DNA from: Streptomyces graminofaciens
GTDB taxonomy: Bacteria > Actinomycetota > Actinomycetes > Streptomycetales > Streptomycetaceae
NCBI RefSeq assembly: GCF_030294945.1
Contig: NZ_AP018448.1
Location: 7,284,001 to 7,348,000 of the forward strand
Length of the DNA stretch: 64,000 bases
Direction of reading: 5' to 3'
The notes below the pieces were generated by a model. It worked only from the letters and a program-made list of their open reading frames with translations. It searched no databases and was not told where the DNA came from. This document shows, one piece after another, positions 52,386-60,325 of this stretch; within the stretch, counting starts at the first letter, position 1; every line of letters begins with the position of its first letter. Both the position numbers and the translations under genes were made by a program.

Positions 52386-52783
52386 CCCGGGGTGCTGGCC
52401 GCTCTCGCGGCTACCGCGCGAAGGACTCTGAACTCCGCCCCGGCAAAGTCGTCGTCCCCTTCGGCGAGAACACCCTCATCTGCCCCGCCTGCCGCCAGCA
52501 CAAGCACCACGCCTGCTGGGCCCACATAGTCGCACTCGGCCTGCCTGGCGAGGCCGGATGCCCGTGCGGCTGCCACGTCCCCCTGGACGAACCGCTGATG
52601 ACCCCGGAGGCGATCGACGACATGGCCGCCCACGGCACCCTCGCCGACCACATCAAGCACCAGACCGCCATGGCCCTGCACTCCTCGCTCGCCATCCACT
52701 ACCCCGAGGTCTGCCGCCGCTGCATCGCCCGCGAAGCCGCCACCACCGGCCAGCAGACCGAACTCCCGCTGGAGGAGACGTGA
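52382..52783 (+). CDS. Cys/His-rich hypothetical protein
   Basis: A 133-residue protein with metal-binding sites at CPACRQHKHHACW, CPCGCH and VCRRCIARE. Middle helices (EAIDDMAAHGTLADHIKHQT). ATGA start overlap. Function unknown. Confidence 0.67.
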   Translation: MTRGAGRSRGYRAKDSELRPGKVVVPFGENTLICPACRQHKHHACWAHIVALGLPGEAGCPCGCHVPLDEPLMTPEAIDDMAAHGTLADHIKHQTAMALHSSLAIHYPEVCRRCIAREAATTGQQTELPLEET

Positions 52784-52986
52784 GCACCCCGCTGGAACGC
52801 CTCCTCGCCGAAACCATCCCGGTCCGCCCCGCACCACCCCCGAACCGGCCCCAACCCGCAGAGCCCCGCCCCTCCCCGTGGACGCCCGCCGAGCAAGACG
52901 CCCACTGGAACGCCCTCCGCGAAGCCGTCGGCGCCACCCGCGAACAACGCCCCACCCGCCTCCGCCTCATCACCCCCGCCGCTTGA
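52780..52986 (+). CDS. Small Pro-rich protein
   Basis: A 68-residue protein, Pro/Arg-rich, with one helix (WTPAEQDAHWNALREAVGAT). GTGA overlap with the previous gene is the main support. The function is unknown. Confidence 0.58.
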   Translation: MSTPLERLLAETIPVRPAPPPNRPQPAEPRPSPWTPAEQDAHWNALREAVGATREQRPTRLRLITPAA

Positions 52987-53012
52987 GCCCCCGCCCACCA
53001 CAGGAGACAACC

Positions 53013-53291
53013 GTGAACACCACGCCCGAGCCCCGCGCGCTCGCCTGCACCCAATGCGGAGCGCCGGTGACCATCGCCGAGGACATCACCGGCTACCTCG
53101 ACTGGGGCCTTGCCGTGATCGGCGACGACGGTGTGGTGCGCCGCGAGGAATGGGACTGCGAACCGCGCGTCCTCATGGCCGACAACTCGCGCACCGTCGG
53201 CCGCCCGCGCGCCTGCTGCACGAACCGGGAGTGCGGCCACCAGTGGCGGCTTAAGCGCCCGTTCGACCCCGCGGCCGAGCCGCCTACCTGA
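53013..53291 (+). CDS. Zinc-ribbon protein
   Basis: A 92-residue protein with CTQCGAPVTI near the start and CCTNRECGHQW near the end, a split zinc ribbon. GGAGACAACC before the GTG. The function is unknown. Confidence 0.68.
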   Translation: MNTTPEPRALACTQCGAPVTIAEDITGYLDWGLAVIGDDGVVRREEWDCEPRVLMADNSRTVGRPRACCTNRECGHQWRLKRPFDPAAEPPT

Positions 53292-53374
53292 CCGCGCCCG
53301 TGGCGTCTTCCCGCCATCGACACGAACCGCACCGTCTCGCCAAGGGTGGGACGGCAACCAGACAGGACACCACC

Positions 53375-53719
53375 ATGACCGCCGCCGCCGCCGAAGCCGC
53401 CGAACTCCGAGCCGCCGCCGACAAGCTCCGCCAACTCGTCGCCGCGATCAGCCCGCCCAACCCCGTCGCCGCCCGCTTCCACGCCGACGACCGCCACGTC
53501 ACCCAAGGCGACCACGGCCTCTACGACGTCGCCACCGCCGAAACCCCCGAGTGCGCCGCCTTCATCGCCGCGATGGACCCGCCCCTCGCGCTCGCCCTCG
53601 CGGACTGGCTCGGCTGCCTGGCGATGCTCGACCCGTCCGAGCGTGACGCCGAGACCTGCGGCTGGTGCAGCGCCAACCACCCGGCCGCTGTGGCCCGCGC
53701 CCTCAACCCCGTCGTGTAG
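53375..53719 (+). CDS. Hypothetical protein
   Basis: A 114-residue protein: helical N-terminus (AEAAELRAAADKLRQLVAAI), then FHADDRHVTQGDHGLYDVAT, and a C-terminal CGWCSANHPAAVARAL. Similar proteins are frequent in Streptomyces phages and elements. A GACAGGACACCACC ribosome site. The role is unknown. Confidence 0.72.
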   Translation: MTAAAAEAAELRAAADKLRQLVAAISPPNPVAARFHADDRHVTQGDHGLYDVATAETPECAAFIAAMDPPLALALADWLGCLAMLDPSERDAETCGWCSANHPAAVARALNPVV

Positions 53720-53782
53720 CCCGCGCCCAGCCGACGATCACCCACGCGGGGACCGGTCCGCCCACCCACGAAAGGCCACCCG

Positions 53783-54255
53783 ATGACCGACCAGCACGAG
53801 CCCGGCACCTACTACTGGTCCGCCGACACCGACCACTGCCCCCACAAGCCGATCCCCGAACAGGGCACCGACGCCTGGGACCAGTGGATGTGCAACCACC
53901 AGCCCTACGACGACGGCATCCTCTGCCTGTCCGCCCCGCCGGATCCGCCTGTCTGGCCTGCTCCGCCGAGGAGGGCGACATGGTGCCGTGGGAGGCGTGC
54001 CGGGTACGCGAGCACGCCCGACCCAAGCACGGCATCGTCCCCAGCATCGACACCGCGCACGAGCCCGTCACGGTTCTCGTCGGCACCTTCGAGTGCCTGG
54101 ACCGCGAGTGCGACGAGTACTTCGACGACGACGGCCGCGAGGACCCCGGCATCGAGCGCTGCTCCCACATCCGCGAAGAGCAGGTCTGCTCCTGCCAGCG
54201 ACAGGACAACGGCGAGTACAGCAGCGAGCCCTGCCGCGCCGCCGCCGCGGTCTGA
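53783..54255 (+). pseudogene. Frameshifted gene, Cys-rich protein
   Basis: The first 52 codons (MTDQHEPGTYYWSADTDHCP to LCLSAP) are coding in one frame. From about 53938 the convincing sequence continues in the -1 frame (GSACLACSAEEGDMVPWEAC ... ECLDRECDEYFDD ... RCSHIREEQVCSCQ) up to the stop at 54253. Without a shift, the first frame degrades into Ser/Thr/Pro-rich nonsense. One missing G in the run CCGCCCCGCCGG would explain it. A programmed -1 slip or a sequencing error cannot be excluded. Confidence 0.75.
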
Positions 54256-54279
54256 CGCATCCGGCTACCCCGCCAGAAC

Positions 54280-54314
54280 GCCGGCCGCCGGTATTCGACC
54301 TACCGGCGTCCGGC
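54280..54314 (+). terminator. Terminator hairpin
   Basis: A 14-bp stem with one mismatch (GCCGG[C/A]CGCCGGTA) and a 7-base loop, after the frameshifted gene. Confidence 0.72.
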
Positions 54315-54341
54315 CCCCCTGATCATCCCCGAGGAGAAGCT

Positions 54342-55034
54342 GTGACCAACCCCGAGACCGACCGCCGCGAGACGGTGGAGTACTTCGTCCAGTGCCAGCA
54401 GCCTGACGGCACGTGGGAGCAAGCCAGCAGCACGGCCACCGATCTGGACTTCGCGACCGAGCGTCTTGCAGCGCGCCGCAGGATGCGGCCGGAGTTCGTG
54501 TACCGGATCGCGCAGCGGACCACGGTCGTGGTCGTCGGGCCCGCTCCTGCTGCCGTGTCTGTCCCGCCGCCCGCGACACGAGCGGACGCTGAGGCCGTCG
54601 CCCGAGTCCGCGCCCTGCACCAACCCGTCGAGTGCGTCAACGTCCGCTGCAAGCTCAAGCAGTGGTGCATCGGCTGCGACCCCGACGGCATCGAAGGCTG
54701 CGACGAGAACCCTTGGCCCTGCCCGACGATCCGCGCGCTCGACGGCGAGCAGCCGTCCGGCGGCCCGTGTGTGGCTGGCGAGCAGCAGAACGAGACACCG
54801 GAAGCCGAGACGCAGCAGCAGCCCGTGCCCGGCCGTAACTTCGCCGCCTACCAGGCCGCCATCGTCCGCGTGGCCCTGGTCCTCCGCGAAGCGCGGGAGC
54901 ACCGCGAGCAGACCGACCCCAGCGAACGGCAGGACTGCGTGATGTGCGGCGCGGACCACTTCGCCGAGATCCGGGACGCCATCAAGGGCAAGCAGCCCGA
55001 TATCGGGGCGTGGCAGGACGGGGTGCAGCCGTGA
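54342..55034 (+). CDS. Hypothetical protein
   Basis: A 230-residue protein. The N-terminal half reads like a small strand domain (VEYFVQCQQPDGTWEQASST ... FVYRIAQRTTVVVVGPAP). A Cys cluster follows (CVNVRCKLKQWCIGCDPDGI, EGCDENPWPCP), and the C-terminal half is helical with CVMCGADHFAEIRD. Probable zinc binder. GAGGAGAAGCT precedes the GTG. The family occurs in Streptomyces elements. Confidence 0.7.
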   Translation: MTNPETDRRETVEYFVQCQQPDGTWEQASSTATDLDFATERLAARRRMRPEFVYRIAQRTTVVVVGPAPAAVSVPPPATRADAEAVARVRALHQPVECVNVRCKLKQWCIGCDPDGIEGCDENPWPCPTIRALDGEQPSGGPCVAGEQQNETPEAETQQQPVPGRNFAAYQAAIVRVALVLREAREHREQTDPSERQDCVMCGADHFAEIRDAIKGKQPDIGAWQDGVQP

Positions 55035-55321
55035 CCGCCCTCATCGTCGCCGCCGCTCTGGCCGTGGGCTTCCTCCTCGGCCGGGCCCGGTGGGATCGCG
55101 TCGTCGACTGGGCCGAGGACTGGACCACCCCCGGCTGGCGAACCTGGCGGTTCTGGCCCGCCATGCCCGTCGCCGTGGCCGCGCTCGCTCTGGTGTGGCT
55201 GGTGCATCCGCGCCGGACTCTGGCGAACGTCCGCGCGTGGCGTGCCGGGGAGCGGCTGCATCCGGCGCCCCGGTACGACCCCGAGTGGGCGGCCAAGCGC
55301 CATACCGGAGCCTCGGAGTGA
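55031..55321 (+). CDS. Small two-span membrane protein
   Basis: A 96-residue protein with hydrophobic spans at 2-17 (ALIVAAALAVGFLLGR) and about 44-60 (PAMPVAVAALALVWLV), Trp-rich between them and a basic tail. GTGA overlaps at both ends. Unknown function. Confidence 0.66.
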   Translation: MTALIVAAALAVGFLLGRARWDRVVDWAEDWTTPGWRTWRFWPAMPVAVAALALVWLVHPRRTLANVRAWRAGERLHPAPRYDPEWAAKRHTGASE

Positions 55322-55551
55322 GTGGCCCGCCGCATTGGCTGGCCTGCGCGTGGGTGGTCTCGCTGTGGGTGGTGGCGGCCGGGTGTGCGGGGATGGCGGG
55401 CGTGGCGGCGGTCAGCGACTGGCTTGAGCGCAGGACCGCCCGAGGGTCCCCCGAGAACTTGCCGTTTCCCGCACTCATAGCGAGCCGTAGACGGCCTAAC
55501 CCCCTCCCGGCGCTCCCGCCCGACCCCGAACCCCAAGAGCGCCAGCCGTAG
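55318..55551 (+). CDS. Small membrane protein
   Basis: A 77-residue protein with one or two N-terminal spans (WLACAWVVSLWVVAAGCAGM AG) and a Pro/Arg-rich tail. It begins by GTGA overlap with the previous membrane protein gene. Weak family information; supported mainly by coupling and composition. Confidence 0.58.
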   Translation: MSGPPHWLACAWVVSLWVVAAGCAGMAGVAAVSDWLERRTARGSPENLPFPALIASRRRPNPLPALPPDPEPQERQP

Positions 55552-55579
55552 CCCCGAACCCGGAACCGAAGGAGAAACC

Positions 55580-55831
55580 ATGATCACGCACGGAGAATGC
55601 GGCAAGACCTGGACCGGCCTCCGCCGCGCCCACTGCCCGTCTTGTCACGAAACGTTCAACTCCGACAGCGCCGCCGAGAAGCACCGCGTCGGCCGCCCCG
55701 GCATAGACCGCCGCTGCGTCGACCCGGCAACCGTCGGGCTCATCGCCGTCGAACAGCCGTGGGGCCCGTGCTGGCAGGCACCCGGCAGCGACCTCCGATT
55801 CACCACCAACGCGGACGCAGAGGCCGCCTGA
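55580..55831 (+). CDS. FDXHR-like zinc-binding protein
   Basis: An 83-residue protein with HCPSCHETFNSDSAAEKHR, the pattern C-x2-C-H-x-T-F...xxH-R of the small FDXHR zinc-binding family in actinobacteria, and a later CVDP...PCWQAPG. AAGGAGAAACC before the ATG. Probably binds one zinc; function unknown. Confidence 0.78.
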   Translation: MITHGECGKTWTGLRRAHCPSCHETFNSDSAAEKHRVGRPGIDRRCVDPATVGLIAVEQPWGPCWQAPGSDLRFTTNADAEAA

Positions 55832-55840
55832 CGGCCTCCG

Positions 55841-55870
55841 GGGAGGGCCAGCTGCCCCGCTGGCCCTCCC
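55841..55870 (+). terminator. Terminator hairpin
   Basis: A perfect 12-bp stem GGGAGGGCCAGC / GCTGGCCCTCCC with a 6-base loop. Confidence 0.82.
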
Positions 55871-55921
55871 GCCCTCCCAACGGCCGCCAGACGGCCACAC
55901 AGCCCCGAGAGAAGGCCAGCA

Positions 55922-56182
55922 ATGACCCTCGCTGAACTCCGCGCCCAACTCGCCGCCCTCAACCTCCCCGACGACACGATCGTGATCCTCGCCAAGGACG
56001 CCGAAGGCAACGGCTTCTCCCCGCTCGACGCAACCGAGGCCTGCATGTACGCCGCCGACACCACCTGGTCCGGCGACCGCTACCTCACCGAGCAGCAGCG
56101 CCTCGCCAAGGAAGAACCGGACGACTGGTTCCAGGCCCCGGACGACGCCGTGCACGCGGTCTTCCTCTGGCCCACCAACTGA
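55922..56182 (+). CDS. Hypothetical protein
   Basis: An 86-residue acidic protein: LAELRAQLAALNLPDDTIVI, then LAKDAEGNGFSPLDATEACM. Its start resembles a small domain common in phage and element proteins. AGAAGGCCAGC precedes the ATG. The function is unknown. Confidence 0.7.
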   Translation: MTLAELRAQLAALNLPDDTIVILAKDAEGNGFSPLDATEACMYAADTTWSGDRYLTEQQRLAKEEPDDWFQAPDDAVHAVFLWPTN

Positions 56183-56217
56183 CCGCCTGACGCCCGTACA
56201 GCCCCGAGGAGACCCCA

Positions 56218-56553
56218 ATGCGAGGCCCCCGCACCGACAACCTCACCGTGTCCCGAACCGTCGGCGCGAACGTCGCCACCCTCCGCGCCATGCACGGCTG
56301 GTCCCAACGAGCCCTCGCACGCCAGACCGAAACCGCAGGAGGCAAACCCGTCGGGTTCAGCACCATCTGCCGGATGGAACGCGCCGCCCAGCCTGACGCC
56401 GAACCCGTCGCGGTCTACATCGACGACGTGGTCTCCCTCGCCACCACCTTCGGCGTCACCGTCCAACGCCTGATCACCCCGCCGACATGCTCCGCCTGCA
56501 TGGACCATCCGCCCGCCGGGTTCACCTGCCGCACCTGCGGCACCCCCGCCTGA
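56218..56553 (+). CDS. XRE HTH protein with zinc ribbon
   Basis: A 111-residue protein. Residues about 13-70 form an XRE HTH (VGANVATLRAMHGWSQRALA, VGFSTICRMERAAQ). The C-terminus is a zinc ribbon, CSACMDHPPAGFTCRTCG. It has its own ribosome site (GAGGAGACCCCA). A regulator local to the element is likely. Confidence 0.82.
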   Translation: MRGPRTDNLTVSRTVGANVATLRAMHGWSQRALARQTETAGGKPVGFSTICRMERAAQPDAEPVAVYIDDVVSLATTFGVTVQRLITPPTCSACMDHPPAGFTCRTCGTPA

Positions 56554-56590
56554 GCCCCTGCCCGTGCCACACCAACACACGGAGACCGAC

Positions 56591-56833
56591 GTGACCGATC
56601 CCGAAGCGTGGCGTACCGACCCCCGCGAACGCCTCCTCGCCGCCATCGACCGCACCTGGGCGCGCGGCACGTTCGACGCCACACCCGAACAACTCGTCGA
56701 CGACTACGCCCACCACCTCGCCGAGCAGCTACGCACCGCGTCCGGCAGCTACGGCAGCCCCAACTACGACTACGAGCTTGGCCCCGGCCTAGGGCGCGCC
56801 GCCGACCTCATCGACCCGAAGGCCCAGCCGTGA
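56591..56833 (+). CDS. Hypothetical protein
   Basis: An 80-residue protein (PRERLLAAIDRTWARGTFDA, PEQLVDDYAHHLAEQLRTAS). GGAGACCGAC precedes the GTG start; an upstream GTG would add nine codons without a ribosome site. Coupled to the next gene by GTGA. Unknown function. Confidence 0.66.
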   Translation: MTDPEAWRTDPRERLLAAIDRTWARGTFDATPEQLVDDYAHHLAEQLRTASGSYGSPNYDYELGPGLGRAADLIDPKAQP

Positions 56834-56991
56834 CGGCGCCGCCGATCGACTGGCACGACGTCTGCACCAACGCCGGCGACTACGACGACCCCGACCCCGA
56901 CGCGCATCTCCGCGACCTCAAATACCAAGGCGCCAGCACCGTCGACCTGTACCGGATGACCACGCTCAACCCGCCGGAGGAATACCTGTGA
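56830..56991 (+). CDS. Small hypothetical protein
   Basis: A 53-residue acidic protein (IDWHDVCTNAGDYDDPDPDA). GTGA overlaps on both sides are the chief support. Confidence 0.58.
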   Translation: MTAPPIDWHDVCTNAGDYDDPDPDAHLRDLKYQGASTVDLYRMTTLNPPEEYL

Positions 56992-57356
56992 ACGACCGCC
57001 CCATGGTCGGCGTCGGAATGCCCGCCGCCCTCCACCTCGACGCCTTCGGCCGCGAAATCAACGACGCGTTCGGACACCTCCCGTACCTCGTCGGCACCGC
57101 CGCAGTGGGCAAGACGTGGCGCGACGTCGACGTCCGGCTCATCCTCCCCGACGACGAGTTCGACCAGCTGTTCCCGCCCGTCCCGTTCGACCAGGCCGAC
57201 GGCAGGTGGGGCTTGATCTGCGCCGCCATCAGTGAACTCGCCCGGCAGCGCACCGGCCTGCCCGTCGATTTCCAGATCCAGCGGCAGAGCTACGCCAACG
57301 ACCGCTACCCAGGGGTACGCCAAGCCCTCGGCCTCCACGACAGGAACGGCCAGTGA
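56988..57356 (+). CDS. Nucleotidyltransferase-fold-like protein
   Basis: A 122-residue protein. LPYLVGTAAVGKTWRDVDVR LIL recalls the Gly-rich turn and DxD pair of minimal nucleotidyltransferases (G-x8-DVDV), followed by an acidic PDDEFDQLF. The usual GS before the helix is GT here. Later helix AISELARQRTGLPVDFQIQR. It could be an NTase or a degenerate relative. Coupled both sides by GTGA. Confidence 0.6.
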   Translation: MNDRPMVGVGMPAALHLDAFGREINDAFGHLPYLVGTAAVGKTWRDVDVRLILPDDEFDQLFPPVPFDQADGRWGLICAAISELARQRTGLPVDFQIQRQSYANDRYPGVRQALGLHDRNGQ

Positions 57357-57967
57357 CCCAGCCGACCATCGCCCAACTCCGCAACCTCACCAACCGGGCC
57401 GGGGCTGGCCTCACCCCCGGCGAACAGCAGCGGCTCCGCGACGGCATCGACCAACTGCACGAGCGCGCCGAGACCGCCGACGAGGCCGCCCGCCGCGCCC
57501 TCGCGCAACGCCAGGAGATGGCCGAGGAGCGGTACGCGTGGCAGGAACGCGGCGACCGCGCCGAAGCCAAACTCACCGCCGTCGCTGGCCTGATCGCCGA
57601 CCACGAAGGCGACGAATGGGCAGCCCATCCCGCCACCACGCAACTCCGGGCCGCCCTCAACGGGGAACAGCCCGCCGTACCGGACGGCACGGACACAACC
57701 GAACCCGCCTGGACGCCACCCCCGCCCGGCGACACCCGCGAGCAGCTCCCCGATCACCTACTCGACCTCATCCGCGGCAGCATCCCCGACTACACCTCCA
57801 CCGCATGCGTGACGGCCTACACGCTTGCCGTGGCCGTCCACTGGAGCCACCCTCGGCGCGCCGAACTCGGGCAGTGGGCCGAGCGTATGCACGCCCGCTG
57901 CCGCACCAATCAGAAGTTCACTGGTCAACTTTGTGCGTGTGGGTGCCACCAGCCCGGCCCGGCTTGA
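57353..57967 (+). CDS. Coiled-coil protein with C-terminal Cys motif
   Basis: A 204-residue protein: a charged coiled coil at about 25-75 (GEQQRLRDGIDQLHERAETA ... EEAARRALAQRQEMAEER-like), a Pro/Thr linker, and a helical end with CACGCHQPG. GTGA start. It is the last gene of the rightward train before a terminator. Similar proteins are common in Streptomyces phages. Confidence 0.7.
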   Translation: MTQPTIAQLRNLTNRAGAGLTPGEQQRLRDGIDQLHERAETADEAARRALAQRQEMAEERYAWQERGDRAEAKLTAVAGLIADHEGDEWAAHPATTQLRAALNGEQPAVPDGTDTTEPAWTPPPPGDTREQLPDHLLDLIRGSIPDYTSTACVTAYTLAVAVHWSHPRRAELGQWAERMHARCRTNQKFTGQLCACGCHQPGPA

Positions 57968-58057
57968 CGCCCGTGCCATCCTGGCCTCAGGCATGACGCG
58001 AACGCCTGAGCCCGGCATCCACTGGACGCCGACGGCCAAGGGTCACAGACTCCGCGA

Positions 58058-58088
58058 GAGCCCCGTCCCCACCCCGAGAACGGGGCTC
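58058..58088. terminator. Terminator hairpin
   Basis: GAGCCCCGT / ACGGGGCTC, a 9-bp perfect stem with a 13-base loop, between the rightward gene ending at 57967 and the possible leftward gene ending at 58097. Confidence 0.6.
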
Positions 58089-58096
58089 GCCCACGT

Positions 58097-58282
58097 TCAG
58101 ACGGACGACTGGAACGCCGCCACCGCCACCCGAGCAGGGCCACGACGGGCGGGCCCGTGCGACACGACCCGCGTAAGCGCCGGCGAACTGGCCCCACGCC
58201 CAGCGGCCAACGTCACGAGGGACACGCGTGCCGGGCCGTCGTCGGTGGTCGGCTGCTCGCCGGGGAGATACAGCGTCGTCAT
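58097..58282 (-). CDS. Possible small protein
   Basis: A 61-residue frame (MTTLYLPGEQPTTDDGPARV ...) with GAGGCCACC before the ATG and a hairpin after its stop. The composition is acceptable but low in complexity towards the end. It is the only candidate gene in the stretch 57968-58704, which otherwise holds terminators. Confidence 0.35.
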   Translation of the reverse strand: MTTLYLPGEQPTTDDGPARVSLVTLAAGRGASSPALTRVVSHGPARRGPARVAVAAFQSSV

Positions 58283-58524
58283 GGTGGCCTCGTCTCGTTG
58301 TACGGGTGCTGGACGGACGGTACCCGGCGGGCGGGTCTGGCATCCTGGTCGTGGCAACGCTCGTCTGCCCTGGGAAACCTTGGCACCCGAGAAGTCGTCG
58401 GCTTAAGGCCGAGCGGGCCACGTCTGCCGGGACAAGGCCGGAACCAGGTGACTGGATCCTCCCGCAGCGGTGCCCGAATCAGCGGGAGTCACACCGCGCG
58501 GCAAGCGGCCCCCGGAGACACGAC

Positions 58525-58561
58525 GCGGCCCGCCACCCCAATCACTGGGATGGCGGGCCGC
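58525..58561. terminator. Strong hairpin
   Basis: An 11-bp perfect outer stem GCGGCCCGCCA / TGGCGGGCCGC extended by CCCA/TGGG around ATCAC. It stands in the gene-free gap between opposite transcription units. Confidence 0.78.
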
Positions 58562-58634
58562 GCTACGAGTGGGCGCCCCCCCTCGCCAAAAACCGTACGC
58601 CCCACGTAGGGCAGAACGGAACCCCCGCGTCACA

Positions 58635-58666
58635 GCGCCCCCTCGGTCTCCACGACGAGGGGGCGC
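58635..58666 (-). terminator. Terminator of the leftward four-gene operon
   Basis: A perfect 11-bp stem GCGCCCCCTCG / CGAGGGGGCGC with a 10-base loop, about 40 bp beyond the stop of the DUF6221 gene. Confidence 0.8.
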
Positions 58667-58704
58667 AGCGGTTCGTGCGGGCAGTCAGCCCCAAGCGGTG
58701 TCAC

Positions 58705-59115
58705 TCACGGAGACCACTCCTCCCGGTAACCATCGCGGTCAGCGTAGGGCAGGGCGAGCAGGCGCAGCGTGGTGCACCACGGCCCGTGCCCCATGTATTC
58801 CAGAGTGAAGCCGCACGCTGCGCAGCCCTTCAAGCCAGTGGCCTCGTGCTCGTCGAGCAGCCGCCTCTTGGCGTCGATCTCGCGGAGCACCCGAGCCGGA
58901 TCCCACTCCGCGATGTGCTCCGACTGCGACTTCACGTTGCCGTAGACGACCAACGCGTTCGTCTCCACGTCCTCGTCAGGAGCCTCGTCCTCGGCGCGGT
59001 AGACGTTCCACTTGTCGCCCATGAACCACTCGCCGCTGTCGTTGTCGGCCGCTGCCGTGGCGCGCTCGGCGTCGACGTCGAGTTGCTGGCCGAGCCAACG
59101 CGCAAGATCAACCAT
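58705..59115 (-). CDS. DUF6221 family protein
   Basis: A 136-residue protein with the recognisable DUF6221 plan: VDLARWLGQQLDVDAERATA at the start, EHIAEWDPARVLREIDAKRR LLDEHE in the middle, and a late CAACGFTLEY...GPWCTTLRLLALPY with a Cys-rich element. Common in Streptomyces elements and phages; its function is unknown. It overlaps the preceding gene by 8 bp and is the last gene of the leftward operon. Confidence 0.85.
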   Translation of the reverse strand: MVDLARWLGQQLDVDAERATAAADNDSGEWFMGDKWNVYRAEDEAPDEDVETNALVVYGNVKSQSEHIAEWDPARVLREIDAKRRLLDEHEATGLKGCAACGFTLEYMGHGPWCTTLRLLALPYADRDGYREEWSP

Positions 59116-59329
59116 CCTGTGCCTCCTCGGCCACGGGCTGGATGCCGATGTGGGTCCAGCCGAGCCGGTTCCGATGCGACCGCTCCGCCAACTCCCGGCG
59201 CAGCGCCTCAGCCTGCTCCCGCGCCGGAGGCAGACCCTCCCCGTCGCGCACCGTCTTGCTGTAGTCGCCGATGCGTAGATGCCAGTTTCGGTTGCCCCGG
59301 TAGGCCGTCACGTTGAATGCCGCCACCAT
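59108..59329 (-). CDS. Small hypothetical protein
   Basis: A 73-residue protein (VAAFNVTAYRGNRNWHLRIG, DYSKTVRDGEGLPPAREQAE). The ATG shares a base with the previous stop (TGATG), which fixes the start. Strand-helix pattern. Unknown function. Confidence 0.7.
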   Translation of the reverse strand: MVAAFNVTAYRGNRNWHLRIGDYSKTVRDGEGLPPAREQAEALRRELAERSHRNRLGWTHIGIQPVAEEAQDG

Positions 59330-59580
59330 CACGCCTCCGTCTCCGTCGCGTTCAGCAGCTCGGCCAGATCCGGGTTGTCCTCCACCAACTTCGCGGCCAC
59401 GGCATCCCCGGAGGACTGTTCCAGACGCCACAGAAAGTTGCGGAGTTCGGCCGCCCGGTAGGCGTCGAGGAGCTGCGCCGCCTCATCCCACGGCACGCAG
59501 CGGGTTTCCGTGACCTCGTTGTACGGCGGGTCGGACAGACGGGACAGGATCGCGATACGCGGATCAACGGTGGTGGTCAC
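59329..59580 (-). CDS. Small hypothetical protein
   Basis: An 83-residue acidic helical protein (ILSRLSDPPYNEVTETRCVP, WDEAAQLLDAYRAAELRNFL). GTG start, GTGA overlap with the HTH gene upstream. Unknown function. Confidence 0.7.
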   Translation of the reverse strand: MTTTVDPRIAILSRLSDPPYNEVTETRCVPWDEAAQLLDAYRAAELRNFLWRLEQSSGDAVAAKLVEDNPDLAELLNATETEA

Positions 59581-59879
59581 TGGGGCTCCTTCGGCTCTTG
59601 CTTCTTCTTCGGACGCACGGTCCCCGAACTCGAATGCCCCTTCACGATGGCCTGCACCGTCGTGAAGTGGACGCCCAGTTCGTCGGCGACCGACCGGTAC
59701 GTGGCGCCCTCGCGGCCCAGCATCTCCAGCACGGCCGACTGCCGTAGCCCCTTCAACGCCTTGTTCCGGTCCGGCAGGTTCTTCAACACCGCGCCGATCT
59801 GCTTTGCCCGCTCGGTCGGGTCAGCGATCTGCCCGAGTGCATCGATCGCGTCGAACACTCGCTGCGCCTCCTCGCTCAC
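59577..59879 (-). CDS. HTH regulator of the leftward operon
   Basis: A 100-residue protein. The C-terminal half carries an HTH (MLGREGATYRSVADELGVHF, TTVQAIVKGHS) and a basic tail (KKKQEPKEP). A GTG start after GAGAGGGGCC is preferred to a TTG 11 codons upstream. First gene of a four-gene overlapping leftward operon, next to the palindrome at 59915-59931, so autoregulation is likely. Confidence 0.76.
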   Translation of the reverse strand: MSEEAQRVFDAIDALGQIADPTERAKQIGAVLKNLPDRNKALKGLRQSAVLEMLGREGATYRSVADELGVHFTTVQAIVKGHSSSGTVRPKKKQEPKEPQ

Positions 59880-59914
59880 ACGGCCCCTCTCGTCGGCGGG
59901 CCACTTGCGCAACG

Positions 59915-59931
59915 GTAGGGGGTCCCCCTAC
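59915..59931. promoter_or_regulatory. Palindrome in the divergent promoter region
   Basis: GTAGGGGG-T-CCCCCTAC, 8-bp perfect arms, 35 bp upstream of the HTH start. A candidate operator for the HTH protein encoded beside it. Confidence 0.6.
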
Positions 59932-59968
59932 GGTGAAGCAAGGCGGCCCACGCTGCCCAATGAAGTAA

Positions 59969-60009
59969 GCCCCTGGCCCGGCGCTGCGAACGCCATATGG
60001 ACCAGGGGC
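59969..60009. other. Inverted repeat upstream of the rightward genes
   Basis: GCCCCTGG ... CCAGGGGC arms enclose a second small stem (GGCG/CGCC). It lies about 40 bp before the ATG at 60047 and could be a leader structure or a terminator. The AAGGAGCAGGCCCTG ribosome site follows outside it. Confidence 0.5.
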
Positions 60010-60046
60010 GGGCCCACCCACAACCTCGACGAAGGAGCAGGCCCTG

Positions 60047-60325
60047 ATGGGACACGCTACCGACCAAGCACCCACGCCGCCCAGCCCGCGCACCGAGCCG
60101 TGGCCCGAGGGCGTCGAAGCCCGCTACCTCACCGTCGGCGGCGCCACCGTCGACATTACGGACGACCGGGCCCCGCACTGGCGGTGCACCGCCTGCACCG
60201 GCACGAGCGTCGGCGAGTACACCGGGCCCTTCGGGACCCCGTTCACCCTCGACGCCATCCACGAGCAGGCCCAAGGCCACGCCGAGAAGTGCCGCGCCCT
60301 GCCCCGCCCGGCGGTGGCCCAGTGA
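60047..60325 (+). CDS. Small Cys/His protein
   Basis: A 92-residue protein with WRCTACTGTSVGEYTGPFGT and a later HAEKCRALP, so a C-x2-C...H-x3-C zinc site is possible. AAGGAG precedes the ATG. First gene of the train that ends in the transfer-related membrane proteins. Confidence 0.7.
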   Translation: MGHATDQAPTPPSPRTEPWPEGVEARYLTVGGATVDITDDRAPHWRCTACTGTSVGEYTGPFGTPFTLDAIHEQAQGHAEKCRALPRPAVAQ

